DNA of 64,000 nt from Lamellibrachia columna (GCA_963662155.1 OY759269.1:14060142-14124141); one strand, 5' to 3'; positions 1 to 13,953 are shown, counted from the stretch's first letter. Made by a program: numbers and translations. Notes: generated by a model from the letters alone, not told the origin.

Positions 1-659
1 AGTCCCAGTACCTCTTCCACTGGCAGTCCTAGCATTCTTGTGTCTAGTTATGTAGGGCAGGGAATGCAGAGATTCCAGTCAGGCACTGGATATGTGCACA
101 GGGCCTAACTGCCAACAGTGAAGGTTTATAGTCCCAGTGGGGCAAGGGCAGGAATGTGAGGGTTGTATCCCCCAATCCCAGTGGGGCCATGGGAATGTAC
201 CAAGTATTGATTTTAAAACTGATTATGATTAATATATTTCTGCTCAAGCTATTATATATTTATATAATGCTTTTGTACTGTATATTTGTGCATGCGTGCA
301 TAATAATATCCATTATTTGAGAATTGTGTAATTATAAAACATTTGTCATTTGGGAATAAATATAATCTCTTAAGGGAAGGGGTACACCTGCCTACTACTA
401 TCTAACCCATGATTTGTACGCCCACAAGCCATGACACGTGCAACTGACCTTTAGAACAAGCCTAGCAACCGAATGAATGAAAGCTCATCAAAGCTCAGTA
501 ACTACTAGGTTGCAATAGTAAAAAATTACAAAAGTGTTTTGCAGTCTATGTCATGTACAATAAAAAGTCACCAGGACGATGGTTCTGACAGTAGGGGGGA
601 CTGTCACCGTAAGCCAGGTATTTGACTGCTAGATATCACCTGTCAAACCATACACTTAA
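1..659. other. Non-coding stretch, no gene seen
   Basis: AT-rich DNA with only short open frames that lack codon bias or splice context. The first 200 bases contain a few loose repeats of a CCCAGTGGGGC-like motif. Nothing here supports a gene. Confidence 0.5.
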
Positions 660-900
660 AGGTAAAGTTAAGTTCTTGTATAGCGCGGTATCCAGTCCCC
701 AGGACTGTTCAAAGCGCTTTACACTTCACCCCCTGGCAGACATGTTCATTCCAAGGCCATCTCAACTTCTGTGGGAAGCATTATAACTGCGCGAAGACTA
801 TTCGTTCACATATCAACCACTGTCTGTATTGACAGGTACTCATTTATACAGCTGAGTGAACTGTGGCAACGTGAGGTGATCAAACTTGCCAAAGGTTCTC
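660..900 (-). repeat. SINE-like dispersed repeat, copy 1
   Basis: Read on the minus strand, this copy runs from a core (AGCTGTATAAATGAGTACCT, complement of 837-860) into a tail with GTAAAGCGCTTTGAACAGTC and a GCGCTATACAAGAAC end. The same core recurs at 5,570, 27,745, 34,015, 41,722 and 52,407. Copies at 5,671 and 41,866 carry a tRNA-like head, so the family is probably a tRNA-derived SINE. This copy has lost its head. Confidence 0.6.
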
Positions 901-3900
901 TCGATTGATTGATTGAGAATCCGGCATTCTAACACTTGCTTGTATTTGGTCAACTGCTGAGAGAAAATTGAGTCCATATTTGTGAGCGGCTTCAAAATTT
1001 AAACCGTGCCTATATATCATCAACATGAATGGTGACAACATATATCTAGCTAACTTGAAAATTTAATATTTGTCGACTTGCTTACATGAACCTGGCAAAA
1101 AATGCTGATGCCCATGGGTTTTACGTCAGGCATATTTGATAAAATGCTGATGTGATCAAATTATGCTGAGCCCATATTTAGCTAACTGACTTCAACTATG
1201 ATTTGCTGACATGAACCATGCCCATAATTATCTGGGCAGACTGCTGACAGCTAGAGCTGTTCTCAGAGGAGAGCACACTCCTAATGTCCCACTACAGATA
1301 CCGGGAGCAGACAGTCCTCATCTGCCCCTTCCCAACCACTCACAGCACACCCAGTCCCAGCCAGGAGGAAACTTGTCAATAAACACCTGTCAGCTGACCC
1401 CTGACCCCATCAGCTGCAGAGGCAAGTTGCCAGAGGCAACAGATGGTTGAGGAAACATCTCCAGTCATTATCTCAAACAAACATGTGTGCATAAAGAAAA
1501 AGCATGCCTCTGAAGAGACCAAATTGACAGAAGTACTTTGAATTCCCATGGGTGGTTGTGAACATTAACTACTGGTAGTGTGGGTGGTTATTGTGTCTGG
1601 ATCTGATATGGCTGGAGAATGACCCCCCCCAGCACAAGGGTTCAGTGCTACATAACCAGGGGTTGAAGTCTTTAGAAAGATTGCTGGCTTTCATGTGACT
1701 TTCACATCAGACCAAATTTCACACATTGAAAAAGGAGTTTTCTCTCAAAATAAAAAACATTTAGAATTAAAGATAACAATTGTATTTCATAATTGAACAT
1801 AAATATTTAAGATTAAATGATGTACATGTAAATAAAAAGGATCAAAAAGATTATGATAAAAAAACATGAAAAGTAAATATAAATTACAAAATCACATAAA
1901 ATAAGGCATTAGTAATATGGATAACTGGCTGAAAACTCACAACATGGATAGATTGCACATGCATATCCAATGTTGTTGCAGTCATAGGTATATCTCAAGC
2001 ACCATTCGTGACGAAATATCCACAGTTATTCCACTGCACAACTCCAGATGAATGCACAACGTCCACTGGAAAGATAACCATGTGACTCCATAATGGACAT
2101 CACAGTCACCAGTAAAGATCCATTAGTCCAGCAATGGCCAGTCTACATACGCAAGCAGACAATGTGACACACGTCTTCAGACAGAATCAGCCATCACGTG
2201 ATACACACACCAGTCAAATCCGTCCAATGAGGATCACCAGCAGATATCTGCAATGCGCATGGTTAGCAGACGACGTGAATCGGCACACAAGATTTCCCGA
2301 GAGCGTAAACAATGAATGCAGACGATAGACGGGTAGACACGCAATGTTCCTCACCTTGACACCACCACCTTCTCTGCTGGATAAAATCAATAGAAAAAAC
2401 GCATGCATTCCACGTGGCATGCATGCGGCCGCACATCACCACCGAGGGATGGGCCACGGCCATGCTGACTAGACGGCCTTCCTGGCTAGACGACCAATCA
2501 TAAATTGAAGGCTGTCTGTCACAGCTGTCTGGAGATGGTCTGACTCTCTGCATGGACTCCGGCTTTCTGTTTTGGCTCCGCCTGCTTCAGAAATATTTCC
2601 TACTTGGTGCGGTTGGTTAGATAGCTTCCAGCACTTGGTAGACCCTTAAAGGGCCTCAAAAACAATTCCCAATGGTTAACTGAATTTTAACTGAATGACT
2701 ATTTACAGGACATTGCAACACTGAATTTATTAGCATTTATAGAATCTTGGTTGGTTAAAAATAAAATCGAAACAAGACATGTTATGTTACTATTGTGATC
2801 TTTCACCACTTGATATATCTGAAAATACAAAGTGGCAATAAAATACAATATGCTAGTTTTACAACATATACAGACACCGATTTATTGTGCACAATTAAAA
2901 TTTCTTCAACTGGTTTAGCCTATCACAAATCCAGTTCATTGGTGTCCAAACATGTAGCGTGTGAATAGTTTATGTAACATCCGCAGTCAATTTAATAAAA
3001 AAATGCCTATTTGTTTTCAAATCATCGAAAGTTTAATAGTCTGTCTGATGATTTCACAAAAACTACATACAAAAGTTGCACAAACAAACTAGTATGTGGC
3101 AATGGATACCAGGTGGGTTTGGTTTTCCTTAACATTAATTTTAAATGAGACTACCAAAAAATAGAATTGATTAAGCACCTTTAAAACACAACAATGGATC
3201 TTCACATCTGAAGGTAAAATATAACATTTTTCATGGGATGATTTGTTGGACGTCAAATTCCTGTTTCATAAAATGTCTGGCGATAACTATACTGCATCAA
3301 TAAGGATTAAAACATGATATATAAACATTGTTAATTTAGATGTATCCTTGAGATTTAAAAATGCAGAGAATTTGGGCATTTTAATTATAGGAAACTCCCA
3401 TCTAGCTGTGTGACAGTTAACGAAAATCGTTGCACATTCACTTTAACTGGCCACACTGTGGTAGCCCATGTTCTTATGATGCATTATTGTACAAGCCAGT
3501 CTTCTAAGAATTCCAAGTCTAGCAGACCTGTGACGTCACAGCCAGACATGGGTTCCATTAAGTCGGCAGTCTGGACCACGTACTGGCATGGCATGTAAAG
3601 TGGACGTGCTAACCATTGTCATCTTTTGTGCAGTTTCAGTCACATAAAACAGTTGGACAAATGCCTAATTCATGCATGCTACAATTAACTACTACATGTT
3701 CACAGCTATAAAGCATCAAAGTTACTGAATACAATTAACTGGAGTCTACTCGTGCAATCTTCTCTGTTCACAGCTACAAAGCATCAAATATATAGACTAC
3801 TATTTCTGAGAACTCCAGACACTGTCCAGTGTACAGCCCCCCCCCCTCCTGAGTACTGTTTTTTTATTGACTAGCATTATACAAAAGACCACCCTCTTAA

Positions 3901-5460
3901 CAATCACCCTTAAAACATGACCAACGGTTGGGTAAATTTTAACCCTGACGAAAAACCAAATATTCTACATTTACAGACATCGCTTCCAAATGGTTGAATC
4001 CCTAGTGACAGACCACCCATTTTATGACCACTGCCTTTCATTTTGTAGGTGGTCTTAAATTAGAGGTGCCACTATACCATCCAGTTTAAACCATATTTAG
4101 CAGGATCAAAGAAACCCTTGTTTGCAGGGATCATTTACTACAGGGTAATGACTGGCTCACCCACCAAACTGAAAGGAGTTAAACCAAGCTATTATCCAGT
4201 TGTATATCTTCAACAATAAAATATGCGTTACAGCAGACAAACTTTGTCATTAAAGTTCAGCCTACCAGACTGTCACATTTCACCTTAATTTCAACACAAA
4301 CCACCTCTTTGTTCCAACCAAACCTCTCCGTCTAATCTCAATCTCTCTCAATAGTTAACATGTACGCTATCTTCATCCTATGATTTGATACACATCGTCA
4401 AAGTCCTATAAATAGGTTGCACCCAGAAAAAAATCACAATCCGCCCCACACACACACACACAAGACAAGTTTTATTCAGGTAACTTCCATGAGTCATATG
4501 TTTTGTCTGCATAACTTGTATGCATGCTGATAACAGAGCACTGATTGAGTATCAGTGTCTAGATCCTGCCATTCATATTTTCCCAGCCATTACTACAATG
4601 TCTGGCAGTAAATAAGAATATTGTATAAGCGACTGGGGGGATGGGTAAGCGAGATGTCTGATAAAATTCTTAGACAACATTACTGCGGCACACGTGAACT
4701 AGACGAACCCGATTAAATATTTGAATGAATAGAAACCTGCTTCGGCAGTTTTTATGTAATACCAAGAAACCTATACACATATTTTACATGAATGCAGTAC
4801 ATATTAAAGAATTTATAAAACATTAAATGCAATAAAACAATAGACCATTAACTTGATTTACAAATCATAAATATAATTTATTGCTTAATTTAAGAGCATT
4901 TATCTAAACAAATGCTAATAACTTAATAGGGAATAACTCCCCCAAAAAATTCCATAATGAAAGTGGAGTCCTAGTCCTACCAATGACAACGACCTTGGAT
5001 GCACCCATGTACAAGTGGCAAGGTCGTGCTTGGCAAACTGTATGGACAAGGTTATTCTGAGCCACGGTTCCCTGGATAGCTGCAATGGGACTGCCAGTTG
5101 CCAGCCCCGTGTCGGCCTCGGATCAACAAGGGAGAAGTGTGGTGAAATACGAAAAACACATTTCTGCTGGGAAATCTGGGCATGTAAATTCAGATGGTAA
5201 TAAAATCAGGGGTGCAACCGTTTCCGCTCCCTTTGGCCGGAAATAGGGACTTCCCATATGACTCCCATTGGATTCAAACAACTCCCAACTAGCTACAACA
5301 AAGTACCCTTTTTGATGTACAGAGTGCTACTAAAAAACGAAGGGGGGGCAGGGTGCTGGAAATGGGACCAATACATCACAGAAAAGGCAGTAAGTTGGAC
5401 TCAAACATCAAAGCAAATGCATGTAGTTTATTACTTAATTAATCAATTACTGCACCAAGA
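901..5460. other. Non-coding stretch, probably intergenic or intronic
   Basis: AT-rich, with scattered open frames under 100 codons and no homology I recognise. A GC-richer patch at 1,211-1,450 and another at 5,000-5,200 look like old dispersed repeats rather than exons: no frame has convincing splice sites plus a protein-like composition. A short CA run lies near 4,449. This could be intron or 3' flank of the minus-strand gene that starts at 11,698, but I found no downstream exon of it. Confidence 0.4.
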
Positions 5461-5469
5461 CTATTCGTT

Positions 5470-5695
5470 CACTGAGGAACCATAAGATGCCAAACAATAG
5501 TGTATTACTTAATTAATCAATTACTGCATGAAGAATGTTTGTTCACATATTCACCACTGTCCATAGCCGGGTGCTCATTTATACAGCTGAGTGAATGAAA
5601 TTGCCCAAGCTTCGAAACAGCAACAAGAGGATTCAAACATGGACCCCCTTGATCGAGTCCAATGTTTTAACCACTGAGCTACTGCATCCCACACG
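5470..5695 (-). repeat. tRNA-derived SINE
   Basis: On the minus strand this reads as a tRNA-like head followed by the shared SINE core. The A box TAGCTCAGTGG is the complement of 5,671-5,681 and the B box GTTTGAATCC is the complement of 5,629-5,638. Both are close to the RNA polymerase III internal promoter consensus. The head is not a functional tRNA gene, because it runs directly into the core and tail shared with the other copies in the window. Confidence 0.7.
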
Positions 5696-6538
5696 ACAAT
5701 GTCCCTAGACAGAATGTATGGGAATGAAGAACCTTCCAACAATCCTATGCAAGAATAGCATGAGAGGTGCAACGTTTTCATGTATTCTATTAGATTTTGG
5801 ATAACAGGTGGGTGAGCCAGTTACATTGTGCGGAGGGTTGATATCTGTATGCAGGGAGTGCAATAATTATAGACAGAGGCAGACAGGCTGCATTCCGTCT
5901 AAGGGGACAGGTCTAGACCTAGTCGAAGTTCATGTTCTCCTAGGAGGCATGCTAACAGTTGGATTAGAGGAAGATTAGCAGGCGACTGAACTGAGGAACC
6001 AGAGGATGCCAAACAAAAAGTGGCTAGGCAGAGAAACAGGGGAAGCAAACAGGGACCCACAAGGGAGAAGGTTTTATATAGAGCAGTTCATTGGGAGAAG
6101 GTAACAAGTGATTTGGTGAATACAATTATCCATACTATGACTCTTGGAATGTGAATTTTCTAAACATCAGAAATGTCTTTTATGGAATATTATTTCATAA
6201 ACTTGCAGAACTCTCTTAAGGTAGTTGGGGTGGCCAACATGTAATGTTTTCCTTTCCCCCTCAAAATGCTAGGTAAATTGAAGTGAACGTTGATACCACA
6301 AATAATACCCGGCACCAACATCGTATGTCACCAATTCATCCATTAAAAAACCAGTCCGTTGGGAAATCCCTGACTTCTTGGAAACACTGATGATGTTTCC
6401 TTAGTAAAGACAGTGTGTGCTTCAAGTCAGCGCATAAATTAGCTCACAGTGGACATGGAACATATCTTCTGGTTACTGTGATTCCAGTATGATGCCTATC
6501 TAAATTAATTAACTTGTTGTTAATCTGTGGCTAAATTA

Positions 6539-6600
<62 letters not shown>
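6539..6600. repeat. (AT)n microsatellite
   Basis: About 60 bases of uninterrupted TA/AT dinucleotides. Confidence 0.95.
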
Positions 6601-6601
<1 letters not shown>

Positions 6602-8714
6602 TATTTCAACTACAACATGTGAAGAAATTGTCAATTTATCTTAAAAACTTCTACTGAAACTACTCAATTCAAGACAAGCATATAATAGTCACCCCAACTA
6701 AGTATGCATTTACTGATATGCATTCATTCAGGTTCTAAATACAATGAACACCAAATAACTGGTAACAAACAAAAAAGCCAGAACGCCAGAAGTTTAGTTG
6801 ATTCATGCAGCGCTCATACTATACAATGGACTAGATATTTATATGCACTATACAAAGTGCACACAACTTGGAGCAATCAGAGAACACACGTTGCAGACAA
6901 CTGTAAGAACTAGAACTTGGAAAACCACTTGAAACAATCTACATACGAGAAACTTTGTTAGAAGGTCGACATGGTACGGCAAACTAGACCTAGGCTTGGA
7001 GGTCCAAATAAATTATGGCTCAGTAGAGAAAGATTACCAAAGTGAACACTGGATGGTCCACGAGACATTAACCTACACGAACACAGGAAAGATGTACACA
7101 GGAAAAAACACTGTAGAAGGTGTGAATTCTGTTACCATACACTTAAACAAACTGTCAGGTGTATATTTTAATGAATAACACAAATTGTTATCTTAAAACA
7201 AAGATGTTTAACGACATGGACATTAAAATTGATTTGTAGAATTTTAATAAATATGTGAGCCATCTATGTAAATATTTTTAAAATATACAACACGTATATT
7301 TACATTCTAAACTGCCTTCAGTATTTCTGAATAGATTCATCAGATACTAATAATGTGTTTCTTGCGCATGTACATGGGGTAAGATTTCAATAAAACATTT
7401 ACTCAAGTAACAACAAACACCACGCTTAGTTACCTCAATTTGTTGGTAGCAACAGACATTTTAATTAAACACTCACATGTAAATAACAGCTTCAACAGAT
7501 GACCTGCGATGTTGATGAACATCGCAGAAACAACAGGTGCGGCCTACATACAATTCCATCAATCCAACAAAGCGGTGGCAGCACATTCATTCACAAATTC
7601 CAAACACAAACCACATCAGCATCTATAAATAATTTAGTCTATGTGCAGCATAGGTCCTATTAATAATTTAGGCACTATATGAACATAATATACGTGGGAT
7701 GCTGACTAAATGATACCATTCTTAATGAAATACATCACATGCATGTTGAGGTCTCCTCTTGTTTTAACAGTTTCTGCATATTACTAAGGTAGTTGTAACA
7801 TGTTCAATGTGTATTTTTATTTTGTTATAAATTTTTTATTCCTATTTGCAATTTATGAAAACTGGATAATTTGTTTACTCAACTGTGCTGCTATTTGTGT
7901 AAAGTACATGCAACTTCCCCAAGTGAAAATAAATTTATTGCAATTTATTATTTATACAAAAATACAATATCATGGAATGACTTTGCTTTCTGTTTTCTCT
8001 ATAAAGGTTATTTCAACAGAGAACAAAGTAAAGTAAATGTGTTTAATGGCATACAACAATAACATACCCCAGAAAACAAATGAGATCAGGCATTCAGCTG
8101 TCAGCAAAACATGCCTACTTTGACCTGCTTTGTGTATTTAGTCAATATGGACAGAATAAACTGATAACAAGATGGAGATACTGAAAGGTTGAGCTGATTT
8201 GTGATGTATTATCATAGCAAACAATAACTGCCTCTGATGTCATTATGAGTATATCACTCATGTCACATCAAAATATAATCTCAGTGAAAAGAACATAACA
8301 CTGCACACAAGAACAAGGAATTTACAGTGTGCCCCATTTGATTTAACAAATTATTCATGCATTGTTTAATTTAACAGTAATGGTTTTTGCATAGAAAAGT
8401 ATTTTGTCTATGCATAATTATAATATTTTATTTAATGCATTTAGTATCCAAAGAAACACTGCGGTGTAAAATATATTTATTATTAATTATGTGTTTATAG
8501 ATATACAGCAAGCATTCACTTCACAGAACACAGCAAAAATCAATTATGCAATGGTGGCCATAAAACAAAATATGAAAACGTGTTTGTAATTTTAATTGAA
8601 ACTTAAATTTTTTTACGAGGTCATGCACTTCCATGTATTGTACCAGGTAATTTAAATAACCAGAAAACAATTAAGTTTGGTCTAACTGTCATATATGACT
8701 GAATTCCAATTCCC

Positions 8715-8793
8715 TGATTGGTGCTACTGAGGTCATGTGATCAAGGAAGAGACCTGGCATGACATGGTCACATGACCTTGAACACACCAATCA
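8715..8793. repeat. Imperfect hairpin (two nested inverted repeats)
   Basis: Outer arms TGATTGGTG (8,715) and CACCAATCA (8,785-8,793) are exact complements, as are inner arms AGGTCATGTGA (8,730) and TCACATGACCT (8,768). Unpaired bases separate them. The structure could be a small MITE remnant. Confidence 0.6.
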
Positions 8794-11583
8794 ACGAACA
8801 TCAATAGGTCTACACAAACAATACATTTATTGAACATGGATTATCATTACTAAATCTGATCCACAGAAAATTCACCTAACATGGAGTCACAGCTAAACCA
8901 AATACTAAAAAAATGCACTAAAAAATGCACCATGCAATCTTTACAAAACTATACTGGCAACAATGTACTGGTGAAAACAGGTTTAACGGGTTACCAAGGA
9001 AAATTAATTCACTTACAGGTGGGCGTAGACAAACTACACACCTGTTTAACTTTACAGAAGAAATTACACCTGTTTAATAGGCAACATTTTATCAAGAATC
9101 TGTCACGCCAAGGCAACACTGACCAAACATAATTACTGCCACATCTGGGTGCTATCGACATGCAATAACCTCCCCCACAAACAACACCATGGATACAAAC
9201 ACCACCTGACCACACCCATCATCACGAAACTCATGACCATGTAGTCATGTCAGACGTGACCATGCCATGTCAGATATGTTGTCTAACAAACTTGAATGAA
9301 TGCCCTTCTGATATTGGTCACATGCTAAATAAATATCTGACCGTGACTTCTCACCAATCATACATCAAATGTTAGGAGTGTTCACATGCAAACTGGACAC
9401 CCATGGCAAATAAGTTGTTTGCGTAGATACTGTGGGCAGATAAATATTCTGACTCATGCTGCATTTAAAAGATTTATGCCAGGGGCTTTGGTCAATCTTG
9501 TCTCAGGACAGCAACCATTTCCAGATGCAAGCCTGAACTACAGTATTGGCCTGAATTGTATTAAGGCTTGAGCAGGTGCCAAAATAAGTAAAATATTGAA
9601 TGACTATCAATTATAGCCATAGGACAAATACTAGAAGTGCTTACTGTGCAAAATGGTTACCCATAGCAGTTACATTCATGGTATCATACTCGTTGAGTCA
9701 TGCTGGAAATATCTTCAATGAGGAATCATTTTACAGCAGCACAGTGAACATAAAAACTGGGACATAAAACACGAGGTAACATGCTTATTATTGAATAAAG
9801 TAATACTTATAATCAAGTAAAATTACAAAATTGTTCGTAAAATCACATGCAAAGAAATTGTCACTTGGACACTAAACTGTTAATGCAGATCAAACACATT
9901 TCAGTACCAGCCTTGTGTTAAAATGACAACTCTGATTCTGAAAGGCAAATTAAATAATTCCACACCACATAACTCACAATCACCTGCACATTTCCGAGCT
10001 TTCTCTCATGTTACTGTATTGAATAAACACCCACCTACCATTGTTTCCAGATTATTACCCAGCCACGCAGTCAAGACCGAAGTATATGTTAAAAAAATTC
10101 AGTGCAACATGAAATGCGAGCCACTGCACTACAGAGCTGTAGCCACTTCAAGCTACACAGCTGTGTGATGGTGGGCGGGTCCTCACATGCACATTTAACA
10201 GCTAGCATTGTGACGTGCAGTCACTCGTAATAAGTATGGAATTGTGATCATCCATGGTATGTGACTTATTATTACACAATTCAAAGGTCCTCACATGCAA
10301 ACAACCTTGATGCGATCTTTGGACCTTTTACTCAGCATCAGAAAAAGATTAGTTATGAATCATTGTCATGGGAAATATGTTCCTTTCAAGTGACCAGACT
10401 TCAATAGTTAGAAAGGTCTATGTACATATAGTAATTATTAAGTAAAACAACAACTGCACAATATAGACTACAGTTGATAGATTCAGCTGGAACTATGACG
10501 TACACATTATATTATACAAGTAAAATGCAACATATTATTGTATAGATTTCCATTTTATCTCTAATTGCAACACAAACTATATATTTAAAATACACACACA
10601 AGATTTCTAAAACAACTGCTTGGGACAATGTTACACATCGAAGCACTTCTGTAGTCTAAGCAACATGTGAAATACATTATTATATATATTTCCACAATGT
10701 GGCTAATGTGACACATGAATGAATGTTGTAGCTATTTCCAACTTATGGAAGGTCACCCCAGTCAGTCCTTGACCAGACTTCTGAAGGGTCATTGTTAGCA
10801 ACTCGGCATAAATTGGTACTTACAGATACTCAAGCAGAATGGCAACTTTAAATATTTTTAGTGTTCCACATGCGTGAAATATTATAGCCAATTGAATAAG
10901 TACCTATATACCTTAATGATAAGATAATTAAAACTTTAAAATCTGGTAAAGTAAGCTAAAAGGTCATCTTATCAAAAGGAATGTTGCTGAAGGCCACACC
11001 TATCAGATGTCTGAAATGTAAGGAGCTATAAGCGCAGGGCCAACATTAGATCAGTCATTAGACGTTCAAAACGAACGTGGCATGTCTCAAGCGCACAAGA
11101 ATTTGCATATAAAAATGCTGCAAGCTGACTGAATACTTAAAATGCTTAATTTATCCACTCGTCTAGACAAGGTGAAAACGCCTGCGGTCGATCACGACAC
11201 AACTACATGATGCGTCAGTCACGAGACACGACCTTTCGCTTAGAACCTTCGCGATCAGCTGTTTCCTGTCAAACATTATAGCCCAACATTCTTCGTTTCA
11301 ACCTAACCAAACAGCAGTAGTTTCGTGAAGTTCAGTTAAAAATTAGTATATAACCCACAGTTTATGTTTACGTTCAGAGAAATGTCGTCTAAACAGTGAT
11401 TGCATATTTCATCTGATGTCTAGGCTCTAGTCTAGCAAGCACTAAGTGACATGTCAGTGATGTAATCAAGACGGGACTCGACGCCCACTTTCTACCCGGC
11501 TTCGTTACCGCTTCTAAACTCCAAAACTGTGAAGTGAACTGTGAATTAAACGCTTAACGAATTAAACCACATCGTACGCTCAC

Positions 11584-11698
11584 CGTTCTCGGGATCTGTG
11601 TAAAGTGTATGACATTCTTTCAAGATTCTCTCGTTCACTGTTGAACTTGCAGAATCAGCTGCATTCGCCGACACCCGCTGCCTGACCTTCCCAGACAT
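11584..11698 (-). CDS. First coding exon of an unidentified gene
   Basis: The minus strand opens with ATG (11,696-11,698) and reads 38 codons plus one base to a strong splice donor (AACG|GTGAGC). The peptide begins MSGKVRQRVSANAADS and ends with ...ILKECHTLYTDPEN. It is hydrophilic, has no signal peptide, and has the mixed composition of real coding sequence. I do not recognise the family. The gene must continue at lower coordinates, but I found no second exon in the window, so its introns are long or its later exons lie outside. Its ATG faces that of the CCCH zinc-finger gene, 489 bases away, suggesting a shared bidirectional promoter. The call rests on the start codon, the open frame and the donor. 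Confidence 0.55.
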
Positions 11699-12187
11699 TT
11701 TTATCGACTGCCCGAATGTCAAAATTGCAATCCGTGGTTAAGCAGGGGGTAATTGGGAAATGACACATTTTTGTCTGGATTACAATTCTTTTAAATTAAG
11801 CCTTATATATGAACTTTCTTTTGCATGTACGTTTATATGTATAATTGTAAATATGAAATATCAAGCTAAAATATATAATATAGTGTAATATAATATGACA
11901 AGCATGCACAATGATTTCCGACATTCCTTTCGTTTCTCATATGTCGTATCGCCCCCTACATCCGTCAGCTGATCGAGAAAAGCCGGTAGTTGAAGCAAAG
12001 AACTACACAATTTTTCTTACTTGTAAATAAATACATTATTCAATGAAGTGATTAAGAGATTAAACGTATAAAGAACAATTTGTTGTGATGCTTTGAAATG
12101 TTGAAACACGTCAATTTTCCAGTCGTTTCTCAGACGTCCAATCAGAAAATAGTTATGGCGTAGTAAATACTTCCGGTAGGCGATATC
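11699..12187. promoter_or_regulatory. Putative bidirectional promoter
   Basis: This 489-base interval separates two divergent start codons (11,698 minus and 12,188 plus). Less than 20 bases upstream of the plus-strand ATG is ACTTCCGGT-like sequence (about 12,169-12,177), the core recognised by ETS-family factors and common in housekeeping bidirectional promoters. CAGCTG occurs near 11,967. No TATA box is obvious at a standard position. The functional assignment is inferred from gene arrangement. Confidence 0.45.
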
Positions 12188-12257
12188 ATGTCTTCGCTTC
12201 TTCTTGTTGCTGATTATGGCGCAAGTTCGGGATCAGAATGCGATACTGATGCCACCA
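12188..12257 (+). CDS. CCCH zinc-finger protein, exon 1
   Basis: ATG at 12,188 opens 23 codons plus one base (MSSLLLVADYGASSGSECD...), ending at a good donor (CCA|GTAAGA). The acidic, serine-rich character matches exon 2, which begins with a similar Asp/Glu/Ser-rich stretch. An intron of about 1.08 kb follows. The pairing with exon 2 rests on phase and composition. Confidence 0.6.
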
Positions 12258-13333
12258 GTAAGAGTCCGACTAGGTCTGTAAATAGCCTGAGCATTTACTT
12301 CTCCACAATATAACAACTTAACACGATTTAAAACATAATCGCATTCGGCATTTTCATCCCAGGGCAGGGGCTGGGTTTGGCAATTCACCGATTCAAATGC
12401 AATGGCAATGCCAAGGGACTAGGTCTAGGAGGGGACGTTGTTGTGGACGCAATTTAATAGGGAGTATCTATATTGATTTTGTGCAGAGAAAAAATTTACA
12501 GAAGTTAAATTAAAAATTTGGTTCAGTAGGTTGATATTGATAATACCTTACCTTAAAACATTGCATTATCTAAGTTGATATGCTAAACTGTGAGAATAAA
12601 CTGTATGAAAGTATAATAACATTGCAACATTTTTTTATGTGTTGCCGTGGCATTATTATTGGGATATTAGCAAGTTAAAATTTGGATGAATCCAATTTTA
12701 TACCTCCATGGGCATGGCCGCCGGATTTGGCTGTCTTCGGGTGACACCGAGTGTTTACAAATAAGTTTCTGCATGTTCCCGCAGCATATAAAATTAATCC
12801 AATCAGACAGTTTGTAAGAAAAGACGTTAGGCTTCACTCTGATATTGGTATGGTTTCTGTGCTACAACCAAGCATAAATTGGCGGAATTTTAAGTTATAA
12901 AAGAGAATTTAATCTAAGAAATCAAAGAAAGTACACTTTGCCAAATTTAGTGGCTCTGTTTTAAGTATTTTATGAGTTGTGAATAAGAACAGGAATTGTC
13001 CATAAAAGTGCCCATTTTGTTGCCGTTTGCTCCTAGCAGTAAGCCTATAGAACCTGTCCAACAAAAATGCCACATTCATAGGTACTCAAATGACCATAAC
13101 TTCACTTCTACAAAAGATTTAAAAAATCAAAACGCTTATATAACTGTATTAAAGCAGCCATCGAATGGTGTATGTCAAAAGGCTCTATATCAACAAGTAT
13201 CATTTCTCTTGACCTCCCTATTGATAATAAATATTAACATATTATTTTTGCAATCCTGTTTGCAGGTCATCTTTTGTTAAGCAATTTTGTTATTGTATTC
13301 TTTAAAATGAAACAGTTTTTTTCTGTAGAAAAG

Positions 13334-13953
13334 AAGAAGCAACTGGCCAAGAGAAACACATAGATTACTTGAGATGTTCTACAAACAGTGACGAAGATGA
13401 CAGCGACACCGAACATTCGGATGGCGACAGCAAAACCGAACCAGAAGGTGACGGCATTGATGAAACAATCGCCCGACTTCCGAACCCGCTTGCTTCAATG
13501 CCGCTACCCAGTGTGACCGCCAACGATGCTGGAGGCGTATCTTCGGTTTTTGTTAACGCTTTCAAAGTGGCTGAACAGGCAAAACACTCGATCCTTGAGC
13601 AGCACGTGAAAATGACAGCCGAACAGATCAAGGAGAGTCGACTGAAGAAGAAGATTTGTTACAACTACCAGAAAGGCAAATGTCGCTTTGGCAACAAGTG
13701 CAAATATTCGCATGGTGATGATCATATCGTAGCAAACAGAGTTAGCAGTGAAAACACAGAAAGCGACGCTGAACAGCAAGTTAAGCTAGATCGCACCACA
13801 AACTTTCAGCCTGAGAGAGATGATGATGGGAATTTAATTAAAAGAAAGCGCCGAGCTGGTGTAACGAACAATTTACTGCCAGCAAAGAAAGCAAGAGCGA
13901 CGTTGGACAAGCAAAGGGCACAGGAAAGACCATGGACGATGCATGCCAACTGA
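13334..13953 (+). CDS. CCCH zinc-finger protein, exon 2 (terminal)
   Basis: This exon encodes about 205 residues and ends at TGA (13,951-13,953). In order it shows an acidic Ser/Asp/Glu-rich segment, a proline/leucine stretch (LPNPLASMPLPSV), a predicted helix (AFKVAEQAKHSILEQHVKM), and one CCCH zinc finger at about 13,658-13,713 with spacing C-x7-C-x5-C-x3-H. A basic tail with KRKRR follows, which looks like a nuclear localisation signal. Single CCCH fingers usually bind RNA, so a nuclear RNA-processing role is plausible but inferred; I do not recognise the orthologue. The acceptor is uncertain. AG at 13,333 or 13,336 keeps exon 1 in phase, while the more typical TAG at 13,328 would need a different upstream donor or an extra small exon. 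Total length is near 229 residues. An ATTAAA poly(A) signal lies at 14,069. Confidence 0.75.

Larger units (their letters stand above)
5700..11583. other. Non-coding stretch with no recognisable exon
   Basis: AT-rich sequence with many stop codons in all frames. I looked for exons continuing the minus-strand gene that begins at 11,698 and found none that combine a good acceptor, an open frame and a good donor. The segment at 10,040-10,165 resembles a degraded dispersed repeat. The small hairpin at 8,715-8,793 is listed separately. Confidence 0.4.

Noticed and set aside
1211..1450. 79-codon plus-strand frame in a GC-richer patch
   Set aside because: No acceptor/donor pair fits, an alternative frame is equally open, and the composition resembles an old repeat; I could not support an exon.
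5629..5681. tRNA-like A and B boxes (also at 41,821-41,877 and 52,498-52,554)
   Set aside because: They continue directly into a shared SINE core, and I could not draw a complete cloverleaf, so I call SINE heads, not tRNA genes.
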